A DNA stretch of 64,000 bases from Hyperoodon ampullatus (Eukaryota > Chordata > Mammalia > Artiodactyla > Ziphiidae), in assembly GCA_949752795.1 (NCBI GenBank), contig CATKHW010000558.1:1178001-1242000 (forward strand), written 5' to 3'. The first letter of the stretch is position 1, and every line of letters begins with the position of its first letter. Made by a program: the position numbers and the translations under genes. Shown piece by piece: positions 41,921 to 55,400 of this stretch. A model generated the notes under the pieces. It made no database searches. It was not told the DNA's origin and saw nothing but the letters and a program-made list of their open reading frames with translations.

Positions 41921-42589
41921 TGATGACAAGGGTCATGCAGCATTGTGATGAGAAGGTCATGGAGCATTGGCCTGAAAATATTCATGGAGTATTGTGATGA
42001 CAGTGGTCAAGGAGCATTGTGACGACAAGGGAATGGAGCCTTATGATGACAAGATCCTGGAGCAGTGTGATGAGAAGACCATGGAGCCTTGTGATGACAA
42101 GTCTCCTGGAGCATTTTGATGAATTGGGGCATGGAGCATTGTGATTACAGGGGTCTTGGAGCATTGTGATGACAAGGGCATTGAGCATTGTGATGAGAAG
42201 ACCATGGAGCAGTCTGATGACATGTGTCATGGATCTTTGTGATGACAAGGGCATGGAGCATTGTGATTACAGGGGTCTTGGAGCATCGTGATGACAAGGG
42301 TCATGGAGCCTTGGATGAAAAGGCGGTGGAATATTGTGATGGCAGGTGTCATGGAGCATTGTTATGACAGGGGTAATGGAGCATTGTGATGACAAGGGCA
42401 TGGAACATTGGTCTGAAAATTTCATGGATTATTGTGATGAGATTCGGCAGGGAACATTGTGATGACTAGGGCACGGAACACTGTGATACATGTGTCATGG
42501 AGGATTGTAATGACAAGGGCATGGAGCATTGTGATGACAGGGGCATGGAGCACTGTGATGACAGGGGCATGGAACATTGGTCTGAGATA

Positions 42590-43045
42590 TTTCATGGATT
42601 ATTGTGATGGCAGTGGGCATGGCGCAGGAGATCACAAGGGCATGGAACATTGTGATGACAAGGTCATGGAGTATTGTGAAGACAGGTGTCAGGGATCATT
42701 GTGATGACATATGTCATTGTCCACTGTGATGACAATGGCATGGAGCATTGTGATACAAAGTGTCATTGAGGATTGTGATGGCAAAGGTAATGGAGCATTT
42801 TGATGACAAGGGCTTGGAACATTGTGATGACAAGGGTCATGGAGCATTGTGAAGACAAGGTCATGGAGCATTCTGATGAAAAGGTGCATGGAGCATTGAG
42901 ATTACAGGGGTTTTGAAGCAATGTGATTACAAGGGCATGGAGCATTGTGATGAGAAGGCAATGGAGCATTCTGATGACATGCGTCATGGAGCTTTGTGAT
43001 GACAAGGACATGGAGCATTGTGATTACAGGGGTCTTGGAGTATTG
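42590..43045 (+). repeat. 1,125-bp offset duplication, copy 2
   Basis: The partner of 41,465-41,920. It differs at scattered bases and by one missing base in the damaged monomer near 42,620. After about 43,045 the two copies diverge: this one continues with GAAAAGGGAATGG, the other with GACAAGGGTCATGC. Confidence 0.8.
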
Positions 43046-46000
43046 TGATGAAAAGGGAATGGAACATTGTGATGAAAAATGCATGGAGGCTTGTCATGAC
43101 AGGGTCCAAGGAGCATACTGATGAAAACTGTCAGGGAGCATTGTGATGATAAGTGTATTGAGCATTGTGATGACAAAGATCATGGAGCATTGTGATGAGA
43201 AGTCCATGGATAATTGTGATGACCAGCGTCATGGGGCATTGTGATCACAAGTGTTATGGAACATTGTGATCAGAAGGGTTTGGTGCATTGTGATGACAGA
43301 GGTCATTGAGAATTTTGATTTCACTGTGATGACAATAGCATGAAATATTATGGTGATGGGCACGGTGCATTGTGATGACAGGGTTCATGGAGCATTGAGA
43401 TGAAAAGGGGCATGGAGCATTGTGATTACAGGGGTGAGGGAGTATTGTGATGACAGGGGAGAGGGAGTATTGTGATGACTAGTGATGGAATATTGTGATA
43501 TCAGTGGTGAGAAGGCATTTTGAGGAGGAGTGCAAGGAGCATTGTGATGACAATGTTTATGGAGCATTTTGATGACAAGGATGTGGAGCATTGTGATGAC
43601 AATTGCATGGTGCATTGTGATGACATGGGTTATGGAGCATTGTGCTGATATGCACATCGAGCATTGTGATGACAAGGGTCACGGAGCATTGTGCTGACAA
43701 AGGCATGGAGCTTTGTGATGACAAGGGTCATGGAGCATTGTGCTGACAAAGGCATGGATCTTTGTGATGACAACGGTCACAGAGCATTTTGATAAAAATT
43801 TCATGGAGCATTGTGGTGACAAAGGTCACAGAGCTTTGTGTGACCAGGTCATGGACCATAGTGATGACAAATGTCATGAAGCATTGTGATGACTGGAGTC
43901 ATGGAGCATTGTGATAACAGGGGTCTTGTAGCATTGTGATGAAAAGGTAATGGAACTTTGTGATGAAAAAGGCATGGAGCCTTGTCATGACAGTGTTCAA
44001 GGAGCATACTGATGCCAAGTGTCAGCGAGCATTGTGATGCCAAGTGTACTGAGCACTGTGGTGAAAAAGGACATGGAGCATTGTGATGAGAAGACCTTGC
44101 ATAATTGTGATGATGAGCATCATGGGGCATGTGATGAAAAGTGTTATGGAACATTGTGATCAGAAGGGTTTGGAGCATTGTGATGACAGAGGACATGGAG
44201 CATTTTGATTTCATTGTGATGACAATAGCATGAATCATTATGATGATGGGCATGTTTCATTTTGATGACAGTGTTCATGGAGCATTGAGATGAAAAGTGG
44301 CATGGAGAATTGTGATTACAGAGGTCTTGGAGCATTGTGATCACAAGGGTCATGGAGTCTTGTGATGACAAGGCCGTGGAACATTGTGATGGCAGGGGTC
44401 ATGGAGCATTGTTATGACAGGTGTAATGGAGTATTGTGATGACAAGGGCATGGAGCAATGTGATGAGAGATTTCATTGAGCATTGTGATGACAATGGCAT
44501 GGAGCATTGTGATGCCAAGGGTGTTGGAGCTTTGTGATGACAAATGTCATGGGGCATTTTGATGACAAGGGCGTGGTGCATTGTGATGAGAAGGGCAGGG
44601 AGCATTGTGATGACAGGGTCATGGAGCAATTTGAATAAAAGGGTCATGGTATATTTTGATGACACGGGTTATGGAACATTGTGATGTCAGGGGTCATGAA
44701 GCATTGTGATGAAATGGGTCATGGAGAATTTTGTGACAGGGGTTATGGAACATTGTGATGTCAGGGGTCATGGAGCATTGTGATGATAAGGGCATGTAGC
44801 ACTGTGATGACAGTGGTCATGGAACATTTTGATGACAGGGGTGAGCGAGTATTGTGATGACTAGTGATGGAACATTGTGATATATGTGGTGAGAGAGCAT
44901 TTTGATGAGAAGTGCATGGAGCATTGTGATGACAAGATTGATGGAGCATAGCGATGAAATGGATGTGGAGCATTGTGATGAAAAGAGCATGGCACATTGT
45001 GATGACATGTCAATTGAGCATTGTCCTGACAAGTGCATGGAGCATTTCGATGACAAGTGTCATGGAGCATTGTGCTGACAAAGGCATGGAGCATTGTGAT
45101 GACAAGGGACACAGAGCATTGTGATGAAAATTTCATGGAGCATTGTGGTGACAAAGATCACAAAGCCTTGTGTGACGAGGGCATGGACCATTGTGAGGAC
45201 AAAGGTCATGAATCTTTGTGATGACTGGAGTCACGGAGCATTGTGATGACAGTGGTCATGGAGCATTGTGATGACAAGGGCATGGAGCAATGTGATCACA
45301 GGGGCATGGAACATTGGTCTGACAAGTTTCATGGATTATTGTGATGACAGTGGGCATGGAGCAATGAGATGACAAGGGCATGGAGCATTGTAGTGACAAA
45401 GGTCACAGAGCCTTGTGTGACGAGGGCATGGACCATTGTGAAGACAAATGTCATGAAGCATTGTGATGACTGGAGTCACGGAGCATTGTGATGACAGGGG
45501 TCATGGAGCATTGTGATGAGCAGTGCATGGAGCATTGTGATGACAGGGGCGTGGAACATTGGTCTGACATGTTTCATGGATTATTTTGATGACAGTGGGC
45601 ATAGGGCATTGTGAAGACAAGGGCATGGAACATTGTGATGACAAGGTCATGGAGTATTGTGAAGACAGGTGTCAGGGAGCGTTGTGATGACATATGTCGT
45701 TGTCCATGGTGATGACAATGGCATGGAGGATTGTGATACCAAGTGTCATGGAGGATTGTGATGACAAAGGTAATGGAGCATTTTGATGACAAGTGCTTGG
45801 AACATTGCGATGACAAGGGCATGGAGCATTCTGATGAAATGGGGCATGGAGCATTGAGATTACAGGGGTTTTGGAGCAATGTAATTACAAGGGCATGGAG
45901 CATTGTGATGAGAAGGCAATGGAGCATTCTGATGACATGCGTCATGGAGCTTTGTGATGACAAGCACATGGAGCATTGTGATTACATGGGTCTTGGAGCA

Positions 46001-48840
46001 TTGTGATGAAAAGGGAATGGATCATTGTGATGAAAAATGCATGGAACCTTGTCATGACTGGATTCAAGGAGCATACTGATGACAACTGTCAGGGAGCATT
46101 GTGATGATAAGTTTATTGAGCATTGTGACGACAAAGATCATGGAGCATTGTGATGAGAAGACCACGGATAATTGTGATGACCAGCGTCATGGGGCATTGT
46201 GATGACAAGTGTTATGGAACATTGTGATCAGAAGGGTTTGGTGCATTATGATGACAGAGTTCATTGAGCAGTTTGATTTCATTGTGATGACAATAGCAAG
46301 AAATATTATGGTGATGGGCACGGTTCATTGTGATGACAGGATTCATGGAGCATTGAGATGAAAAGGGGCATGGAGCATTGTGATTACAGGGGTGTTCGGA
46401 CACTGTGACAACAATGGCATTGAGCACTGTGATGAGATGGCCATGGAGCATTCTGATGACATGCGTCATGGAGCTTTGTGATGACAAATGCATAGAGCAT
46501 TGTGATTACACGCGACTTGGAGCATTGTGATGGCAAGGGCATGGAGCTTTGTGATGAGAAGGCCATGCAATATTCTGATAACATGCGTCATGAATATTCT
46601 TGATGACAAGGGCATGGGAAATTGTGATTACAGGGGTCTTGGAGCACTGTGATGACCAGGGTCATGGATCCTTGGATGACAAGGCCGTGGAATATTGTGA
46701 TGGCAGGGGTCATGGAGCACTGTTATGACAGGGCTAATGGAGCATTGTGATGACAAGGGAATGGAACATTTGTCTGAAAATTTCATGGATTATTGTGATG
46801 AGATTCGGCATGGCGCTTTGTGATGACTAGGGCATGGAACACTGTGATACATGTGTCATGGGAGATTTTAATGAAAAGGGCATGGAGCATTGTGATGAGA
46901 AGAGTATCGAGCATTGTGATGACAAGCGTCATTGATCATTGTGATGACAAGTGCATGGAGCAATGGGATGAGAGGTTTCATGTAGCATTGTGATGAAATT
47001 GCATGGAGCATTGTGATGCAAAGGGTCATGGAGTTTGTGATGACAAATGTCATGGAGCATTTTGATGACAATATCGTGGTGCATTGTGATGAGAAGTGCA
47101 CGGAGCATTGTGATGACAGGGTCATGGAGCAAACTGATGAAAAGTGTCATGGAACATTTTGATTACAGGGGTTATGGAACATTGTGATGTCAGGGGTCAT
47201 GGAGCATTTTGATGAAAAGCGTCATGAAGCATTCTGATGAAAAGGTGCATGGAGCATTGTGATAACAGGGGTTTTGAAGCATTATGATGACAAGGGCAAG
47301 GAGCATTGAGATGAGAAGGCAATGGAGCATTCTGATGACATGCGTCATGGAGCTTTGTGATGACAAGTGCATGGAGCATTGTGGTGACAAAGGTCACAGT
47401 GCCATGTGTGACGAAGGCATGGACCATTGTGATGACAAAGTTAATGAAGCATTGTGATGACTGAAGTCACGGAGCACTGTGATGACAGGGGTCATGGAGC
47501 ATTGTGATGACAAGGGCATGGAGCATTGTGATGACAGGGGCATGGAACATTGGTGTGACAAGTTTCATGGATTATTGTGATGACAGGGGGCATGGCGCAT
47601 TGTGATGACAAGGGCATGGAACATTGTGATGACAAGGTTATGGAGTATTGTGAAGACAGGTGTCAGGGAGCATTGTGATGACATATGTCATTGTCCATTG
47701 TGATGACAATGGCATGGAGCATTGTGATACCAAGTGTCATGGAGGATTGAGATGACAAAGGTAATGGAGCATTTTGATGACAAGGGCTTGGGACATTGTG
47801 ATGACAATGGTCATGAAGCATTGTGATGACAAGGGCATGGAGCATTGTGATGACAAGGGCCATTGAGAATTTTGATGACAACATCTTGAAGCATTGTGAT
47901 GACAAACGCATAGAGCTTGCTATAAGAGGGGTCATAGAGCATTGCAGTGACAAGTGCATGGAGAATAGTGATGACAAGATCATGTAACATTGTGATAAGA
48001 AGTGTCATGGTGCATTGTGATGACAAAGACGTGGAGAATTTTGATGACTTGGGACATGGAGCATTCTGATGGGAGGGGTCATGGAGCAATGTGCTGACAA
48101 GGGTCATGGAGCATTGTGATTGGAAGGTCATGGAGCATTGGGCTGAAAATGTTCATGGAGTATTGTGATGACAGGGGTAAAGGAGCATTGTGATGACAAG
48201 GGAATGGAGCACTGCGATGACAAGTTCCTGGAGGAGTGTGATGAGAAAACCATGGAGTCATGTGATGACAAGTCTCATCGAGTATTCTGATGAATAGGGG
48301 CATGGAGAATTGTGATTACAGTTGCCTTGGAGCATTGTGATTACAAGGGCATGGATCATTGTGATGAGGAGTCCATGGAGCATTCTGATGACATGTGTCA
48401 TGGATCTTTGTGATGACAAGGGCATGGAGCATTGTGATTACAGTGGTCTTGGAGCATTGTGATGACAAGGGCCAGGGAGCCTTGGATGACATGGCCGTGG
48501 AACATTGTGTTGGCAGGTGGCATGGAGCATTGTTATGACAGGGCTAATGGAGCATTGTGATTACAAGGGCATGGAACATTGGTCTGAAAATTTCATGGAT
48601 TATTGTGATGATATTCAGCATGGAGCATTGTGATGACTAGGGAATGGAACACTGTGATACATGTGTCATGGAGGATTGTAATGACAAGGGCATGGAGCCA
48701 TGTGATGAGAAGTGTATCGAGCTTTGTGATGACAAGTGTCATGGAGCATTGTGCTGACAAGGGCATGGAGCAATGTGATGAGAGGTTACATGTAGCATTG
48801 TGATGAAATGGCATGGAGCATTGTGATGCCAAGGGTCATG

Positions 48841-49160
48841 GAGCTTTGTGATGACAAAGGTCATGGAGCATTTTGATGACAAGGTTGTGGTGCACTGGGA
48901 TGAGAAAGGCAGGGAGCATTGTGATGACAGGATCATGGAGCAAGTTGATGAAAAGCATCATGGAACATTGTGATAACAGGGGTTATGAAACATTGTGATG
49001 TCAGGGGTCATGGAGCATTTTGAGGAAAAGTGTCATGGAGCATTCTGATGAAAAGGTGCATGGAGCATTGTGATTACATGGGTTTTGAAGCATTGTGATG
49101 ACAAGGGCTTGGAGCATTGTGATGAGAACGCAACGGAGCATTCTGTTGACATGCGTCATG
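48841..49160 (+). repeat. 320-bp tandem duplication, copy 1 (13 monomers)
   Basis: Directly adjacent to its copy at 49,161-49,480. Both contain AAGGTTGTGGTGCA, GGATCATGGAGCAA, GGGGTTATGAAACATTG, a TTTTGAGGAAAAG monomer, GAGAACGCAACGGAGC and TTCTGTTGACATGCG. Only about ten base differences were seen. Confidence 0.9.
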
Positions 49161-49480
49161 GAGCTTTGTGATGACAAAGGTCATGGAGCATTTTGATGAC
49201 AAGGTTGTGGTGCAATGTGATGAGAAAGGCAGGGAGCATTGTGATGACAGGATCATGGAGCAAATTGATGAAAAGCGTCATGGAACATTGTGATAACAGG
49301 GGTTATGAAACATTGTGATGTCAGGGGTCATGGAGCATTTTGAGGAAAAGGGTCATTGAGCATTCTGATGAAAAGGTGCATGGAGCATTGTGAATACATG
49401 GGTTTTGAAGCATTGTGATGACAAGGGCAGGGAGCATTGTGATGAGAACGCAACGGAGCATTCTGTTGACATGCGTCATG
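49161..49480 (+). repeat. 320-bp tandem duplication, copy 2
   Basis: The partner of 48,841-49,160. Differences include GTGCAATGTGA for GTGCACTGGGA, AAATTGATG for AAGTTGATG, and TGTGAATACATGG for TGTGATTACATGG. After it the sequence leaves the pattern at ATGACAATGACATGG. Confidence 0.9.
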
Positions 49481-52400
49481 GAGCTTTGTGATGACAATGA
49501 CATGGAGCATTGTGATTACAGGGGTCTTGGAGCATTGTGATGAAAAGGGCATGGATCATTGTGATGACCAGAGTCATGGGGCATTGTGATGACAAGTGAT
49601 ATGGAACATTTTGATTAGAAGTGTTTGGTTCATTGTGATGACTGAGGTCATTGAGCATTTTGATTTCATTGTGATGACATTAGCATGAAATATTATGGGG
49701 ATGGGCACGGTGCATTGTGATGACAGGGTTCATGGAGCATTTTGATGACAAGGGAATGGAGCATTGTGATGACAAGGGCATGGAGCATGGTGATGAGAAG
49801 GCCATGGAGCATTTTGAAGACATGCTACATGAAGCTGTGTGATGAAAAGGGCATGGAGCATTGTGATTACAGGAGTCTTGGAGTATTGTGATGAAAAGTG
49901 CATGGATCATTGTGATGAAAAATGCATGGAGCCTTGACATGACAGGTTTCTAGGAGCATATTCACGACCATTGTCAGGGAGCATTGTGATGACAAGTTTA
50001 TTGAGAATTGTGATGAAAAAGGTCATGGAGTATTGTGAATAGAAGACCATGGATAATTGTGATGATGAGCGTCATGGGGCGTTGTGATGACAAATGTTAT
50101 GGAACATTGTGATCAAAAGGGTTTGGAGCATTGTGATGACAGAGGTCATGGAGCATTTTGATTTCATTGTGATGACAATAGCATGAAGCATTATGATTAT
50201 GGGCATGGTGCATTGTGATGACAGGGTGCAGGGAGCATTGAGATGAAAAGGGGCATGGAGCATTGTGATTACAGGGGTCTTGGAGCATTGTGATGACCAG
50301 GTCATGGAGAATTGTGATGAGAAGGCGAAGGCGCATTCTGATGACATGCACCATGGAGCTTTGTGATGATAAGGGCATGGAGCATTGTGATTACAGGTGT
50401 CTTGGAGCATTGTGATGACAAGGGTCATGGAGCCTTGTGATGAGAAGCCCGTGGAACATTTTAATGGCAGTTTTCATGGAGCATTGTTATAACAGTAGTA
50501 ATGGAGCATTTTCATGACAAGGGCATGCAGAATTGGTCTGAAAATTTTCATGGATTATTGTGATGAGAGGGGGCATGGAGCATTGTGATGACAAGGGTAC
50601 GGAACACTGTGATACATGGGTCATGAAGGATTGTAATGACAAGCCTTGGAGCATTGTGTTAAGAAGAGCACTGAGCATTGTGATGAGATCCGGCATGGAA
50701 CATTGTGATGACTAGGGCACGGAACACTTTGATACATGTGTCATGGAGGATTGTAATGACAAAGGCATGGAGCATTGTGATGAGAAGAGTATCGAGCATT
50801 GTGATGACAAGCGTCATGGAGCATTGTGGTGACAAGGGCATGGAGCAATGTGATGAGAGGTTTCATGTAGCATTGTGATGAAATTGCATGGAGTATTGTG
50901 ATGCCAAGGGTCATGGAGCTTTGTGATGACAAAGGTCATGGAGCATTTTGATGACAAGTAAGTGGTGCATTGTGATGAGAAGGGCAGGGAACATTGTGAT
51001 GACAGGGTCATGGAGCAAATTGATGAAAAGTGTCATGGAATATTTTGATGACAGGGGTTATGGAACATTGTGATTTCAGGGGTCATGCAGCATTTTGATG
51101 AAATGGGTCATGAAGCATTCTGATGAAATGGTGCATGGATCATTGAATTACAGGGGTTTGGAGCAATGTGATTACAAGGGCATGGAGCATTGTGATGAGA
51201 AGGCAATGGAGCATTCTGATGACATGTGTCATGGAGCTTTGTGATGACAGGGACATGGAGCATTGTGATGTCAGGGGTCATGGAGCATTGTGATGATATG
51301 GGCATGTAGCACTGTGATGACAGTGGTCATGGAATATTGTGATGACAGGCCTGAGCGAGTATTGTGATGACTAGTGATGGAACATTTTGATATATGTGGT
51401 GAGAGAGCATTTTGATGAGAAGTGCATGGAGCATTGTGATGACAAGTTTTATGGAGCATAGCGATGAAAAAGATGTGGAGCATTGTGATGAAAAGAGCAT
51501 GGCACATTGTGATGACATGTGTCGTGGAGCATTGTGCTGACAAGTGCATGGAGCATTTTGATGACAAGTGTCATGGAGCATTGTGCTGACAAAGGCATGC
51601 AACATTGTGCTGACAAGGGACACAGAGCATTGTGATGAAAATTTCATGGAGCATTGTGGTGACAAAGATCACAGAGCCTTGTGTGACGAGGGCATGGACC
51701 ATTGTGTGGACAAAGGTCATGTATCATTGTGATGACTGGAGTCAAGGAGCATTGTGATGACAGGGGTCATGGAGCATTGTGATGACAAGGGCATGGAGCA
51801 TTGTGATGACAGGGGCATGGAACATTGGTCTGACATATTTCATGGATTATTGTGATGACAGTGGGCATGGGGCATTTTGAAGACAAGGGCATGGAACATT
51901 GTGATGACAAGGTCAAGGAGTAATGTGAAGACAGGTGTCAGGGAGCATGGTGATGAGATAATTCATTGTCCATTGTGATGACAATGGCATGGAGCATTGT
52001 GATACCAAGTGTCATGGAGGATTGTGATGACAAAGGTAATGGAGAATTTTGATGACAAGGGCTTGGAACATTGTGATGACAAGGGTCATGAAGCCTTGGA
52101 TGCCAATGCGGTAGAATATTGTGATGGCAGGGGTCATGGAGCATTGTTATGACAGGGGTAATGGAGCATTGTGATGACAAGGGCATGGAACATTCGTCTG
52201 AAAATTTCATGGATTATTGTGATGAGATTCGGCATGGAACATTGTGATGACTAGGGCACGGAACACTGTGATACATGTGTCATGGAGGATTGTAATGACA
52301 AGGGCATGGAGCATTGTGATGAGAAGAGTATCGAGCATTGTGATGCTAAGGGTCATTGTCCTTTGTGATGACAAAGGTCATGGAGCAATGTGATGAGAGG

Positions 52401-55400
52401 TTTCATGTAGCATTGTGATGAAATGGCATGGAGTATTGTGATGCCAAGGGTCATGGAGGTTTGTGATGACAAACATCATGGAGCATTTTGATGAAAATGG
52501 TCATGGAGCATTCTGATGAAAAGGTTCATGGAGCATTGAGGCTACATGGAATTTGAAGCATTGTGATGACAAGGGCAAGGAGCATTGTGATGAGAAGTCA
52601 ATGGAGCATTCTGATGACATGTGTCATGGAGCTTTGTGATGACAAGGACATGGAGCATTGTGGTGACAAAGGTCACAGAGCCTTTTGTGACGAGGGAATG
52701 GACCACTGTGATGACAAAGGTCATGAAGCATTGTGATGACTGAAGTCATGGAGCATTGTGATGACAAGGGCGTGGTGCATTGTGATGACAGGGGTATGGA
52801 ACATTGGTCTGACATGTTTCATGGATTATTGTGATGAAAGTGGGCATGGCGCATTGTGATGACAAGGGCATGGAACATTCTGATGACAAGGTCATGGAGT
52901 ATTGTGAAGACAGGTGTCAGGGAGCATTGTGATGACATATGTCATTGTCCATTGTGATGACAAATGTCATGGAGCATTTTAATGACAAGGTCGTGGTGCA
53001 TTGTGATGAGAAGGGCAGGGAGCTTTGTGATGACAGGGTCATGGAGCAAATTGATGAAAAGTGTCATGGAACATTTTGATGACAGGGGTTATGGAACATT
53101 GTGATGTCAGGGGTCATGGAGCATTGTGATGAAAAGGGTCATGGAGCATTCTGATGAAAAGGTGCATGAAGCATTGAGATTACAGGGGTTTTGAAGCATT
53201 GTTATGACAAGGGCATGGAGCATTGTGATGAGAAGACATTGGAGCATTCTGATGACATGCGTCATGGAGCTTTGTGATGACAAGCACATGGAGCATTGTG
53301 ATTACAGGGTCCTTGGAGCATTGTGATGAAAAGGGCATGGATCATTGTTATTACCAGCGTCATGGGGCATTGTGATGAGAAGTGTTATGGAACATTTTGA
53401 TCAGAAGTGTTTGGTGCATTGTGATGACAGTGGTCATTGAGCGTTTTGATTTCATTGTGATGACAAAAGCATGAAATATTATGGTGATGGGCACGGTTCA
53501 TTGTGATGACAGGATTCATGGAGCATTGAGATGAAAAAGAGCATGGTGCATTGTAATTACAGTGGTGTTGGAGCATTGTGATTAAAAGGGCATGGATCAT
53601 TGTGATGAGAAGGCCATGGAACATTCTGATGACATGCGTCATGGAGATTTGTGATCACAAGGGCATGGAGCATTGTGATTACAGGGGTCTTGGAGCATTT
53701 TGATACCAAGGGTCATCGAGGCTTGTGATGACAAGGCGGTGGAACCTTGTGATGGCAGGGGTCATGGAGGATTTTTATGACAGGGGTAATGGAGCTTTGT
53801 GATGACAAGGGAATGGGGCATTGGTCTGAAAATTTTCATGGATTTTTGTGATGAGTGTGGGCATGACCATTGTGATGACAAGCGTCGTGGAGATTTGGAT
53901 GACAAGTGCATGGAGCAATGTGATGAGAGGGTTCATGGAGCATAGTGATGACAATGGAATGGAGCATTGTGAAGCCAAGGGTCATGGACTTTTGTGATGA
54001 CAAAGGTCATGGAGCATTTTGATGACAAGCGTGTGGTGCATTGTGATGACAAGGGCAGGGAGCATTGTGATACCAAGGGTCATGGAGATTTGTGATGACA
54101 AATGTCATGGGGCATTTTGATGACAAGGGCGTGGTGCATTGTGATTAGAAGGGCAGGGAGCATTGTGATGACAGTGTCTTGGAGTAATTTGAATAAAAAG
54201 GTCATGGAATATTTTGATGACAGGGGTTATGGAACATTGTGATGTCAGGGGTCATGAAGCATTGTGATGAAATGGGTCATGGAGCATTTTGTGACAGGGG
54301 TTATGGAACATTGTGATGTCAGGGGTCATGGAGCATTGTGATGATAAGGGAATGTAGCACTGTGATGAGAGTGGTCATGGAACATTGTGATGACAGGGGT
54401 GAGCGAGTATTGTGATGACTAGTGATGGAACATTGTGATATATGTGGTGAGAGAGCATTTTGATGAGAAGTGCATGGAGCATTGTGATGACAAGTTTTAT
54501 GGAGCATAGTGAAGAAAAGAATGTGGAGCACTGGGATGAAATGAGCTTGGCACATTGTGATGACGTGTCATGGGGCATTGTGCTGACAAGCGCATGGAGC
54601 ATTTTGATGACAAGTGCATTGGAGCATTGTGCTGACAAAGGCATGGAGCATTGTGATGACAAGGGACACAGAGCATTGTGATGAAAATTTCATGGAGCAT
54701 TGTGGTGACAAAGATCACAGAACCTTGTGTGACGAGGGCATGGAACATTGTGATGAGAAAGGTCATGAATCATTGTGATGACTGGAGTCACGGAGCATTG
54801 TGATGACAGGGGTCATGGAGCATTGTGATGACAAGGGCATGGAGCAATGTGATGACAGGGGCATGGAACATTGGTCTGACAAGTTTCATGGATTATTTTG
54901 ATGACAGTGGGCATAGAGCATTGATATGACAAGGGCATGGAGCATTGTGGTGACAAAGATCACAGAGCCTTGTGTGACGAGGGCATGGACCATTGTGATG
55001 AGAAAGGTCATGAATCATTGTGATGACTGGTGTCACGGATCATTGTGATGACAGGGGTCACGGAATTTTGTGATCACAAGGGCTTGGAGCAATGTGATGA
55101 CACGGGAATGAAACATTGGTGTGACATGTTTCATGGATTATTGTGATGACAGTGGGCATGGCGCATTGTGATGACAAGGTCATGGAATATTGTGAAGACA
55201 GGTGTCAGGGATCATGGTGATTACATATGTCATTGTCCATTGTGATGACAATGGCTTGGAGCATTCTGATACCTAGTGTCATGGAGGATTGTGATGACAA
55301 AGTTAATGGAGCATTTTGATGACAAGGGCTTGGAACACTGGAATGACAAGGGTTATGGAGCATTTTGATGACAATGTCATGGAGCATTCTGATGAAAAGA

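Larger units (their letters stand above)
39551..48840 (+). repeat. Family B array, second domain (left part)
   Basis: Family B diagnostics dominate: GATATATGTGG near 40,770 and 44,880, GATCAGAAGGGTTT near 40,127, 43,269, 44,158 and 46,227, and TTGTGTGACGAGG repeatedly. The stretch from about 39,710 to 41,560 recurs at about 43,745-45,670 (offset 4,035, rising to 4,108 after about three extra monomers near 44,440-44,510). The stretch 41,465-41,920 recurs at 42,590-43,045 (offset 1,125, or 46 monomers). A monomer near 42,620 is damaged (GCGCAGGAGATCACAAGGG). No gene is present. Confidence 0.82.
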
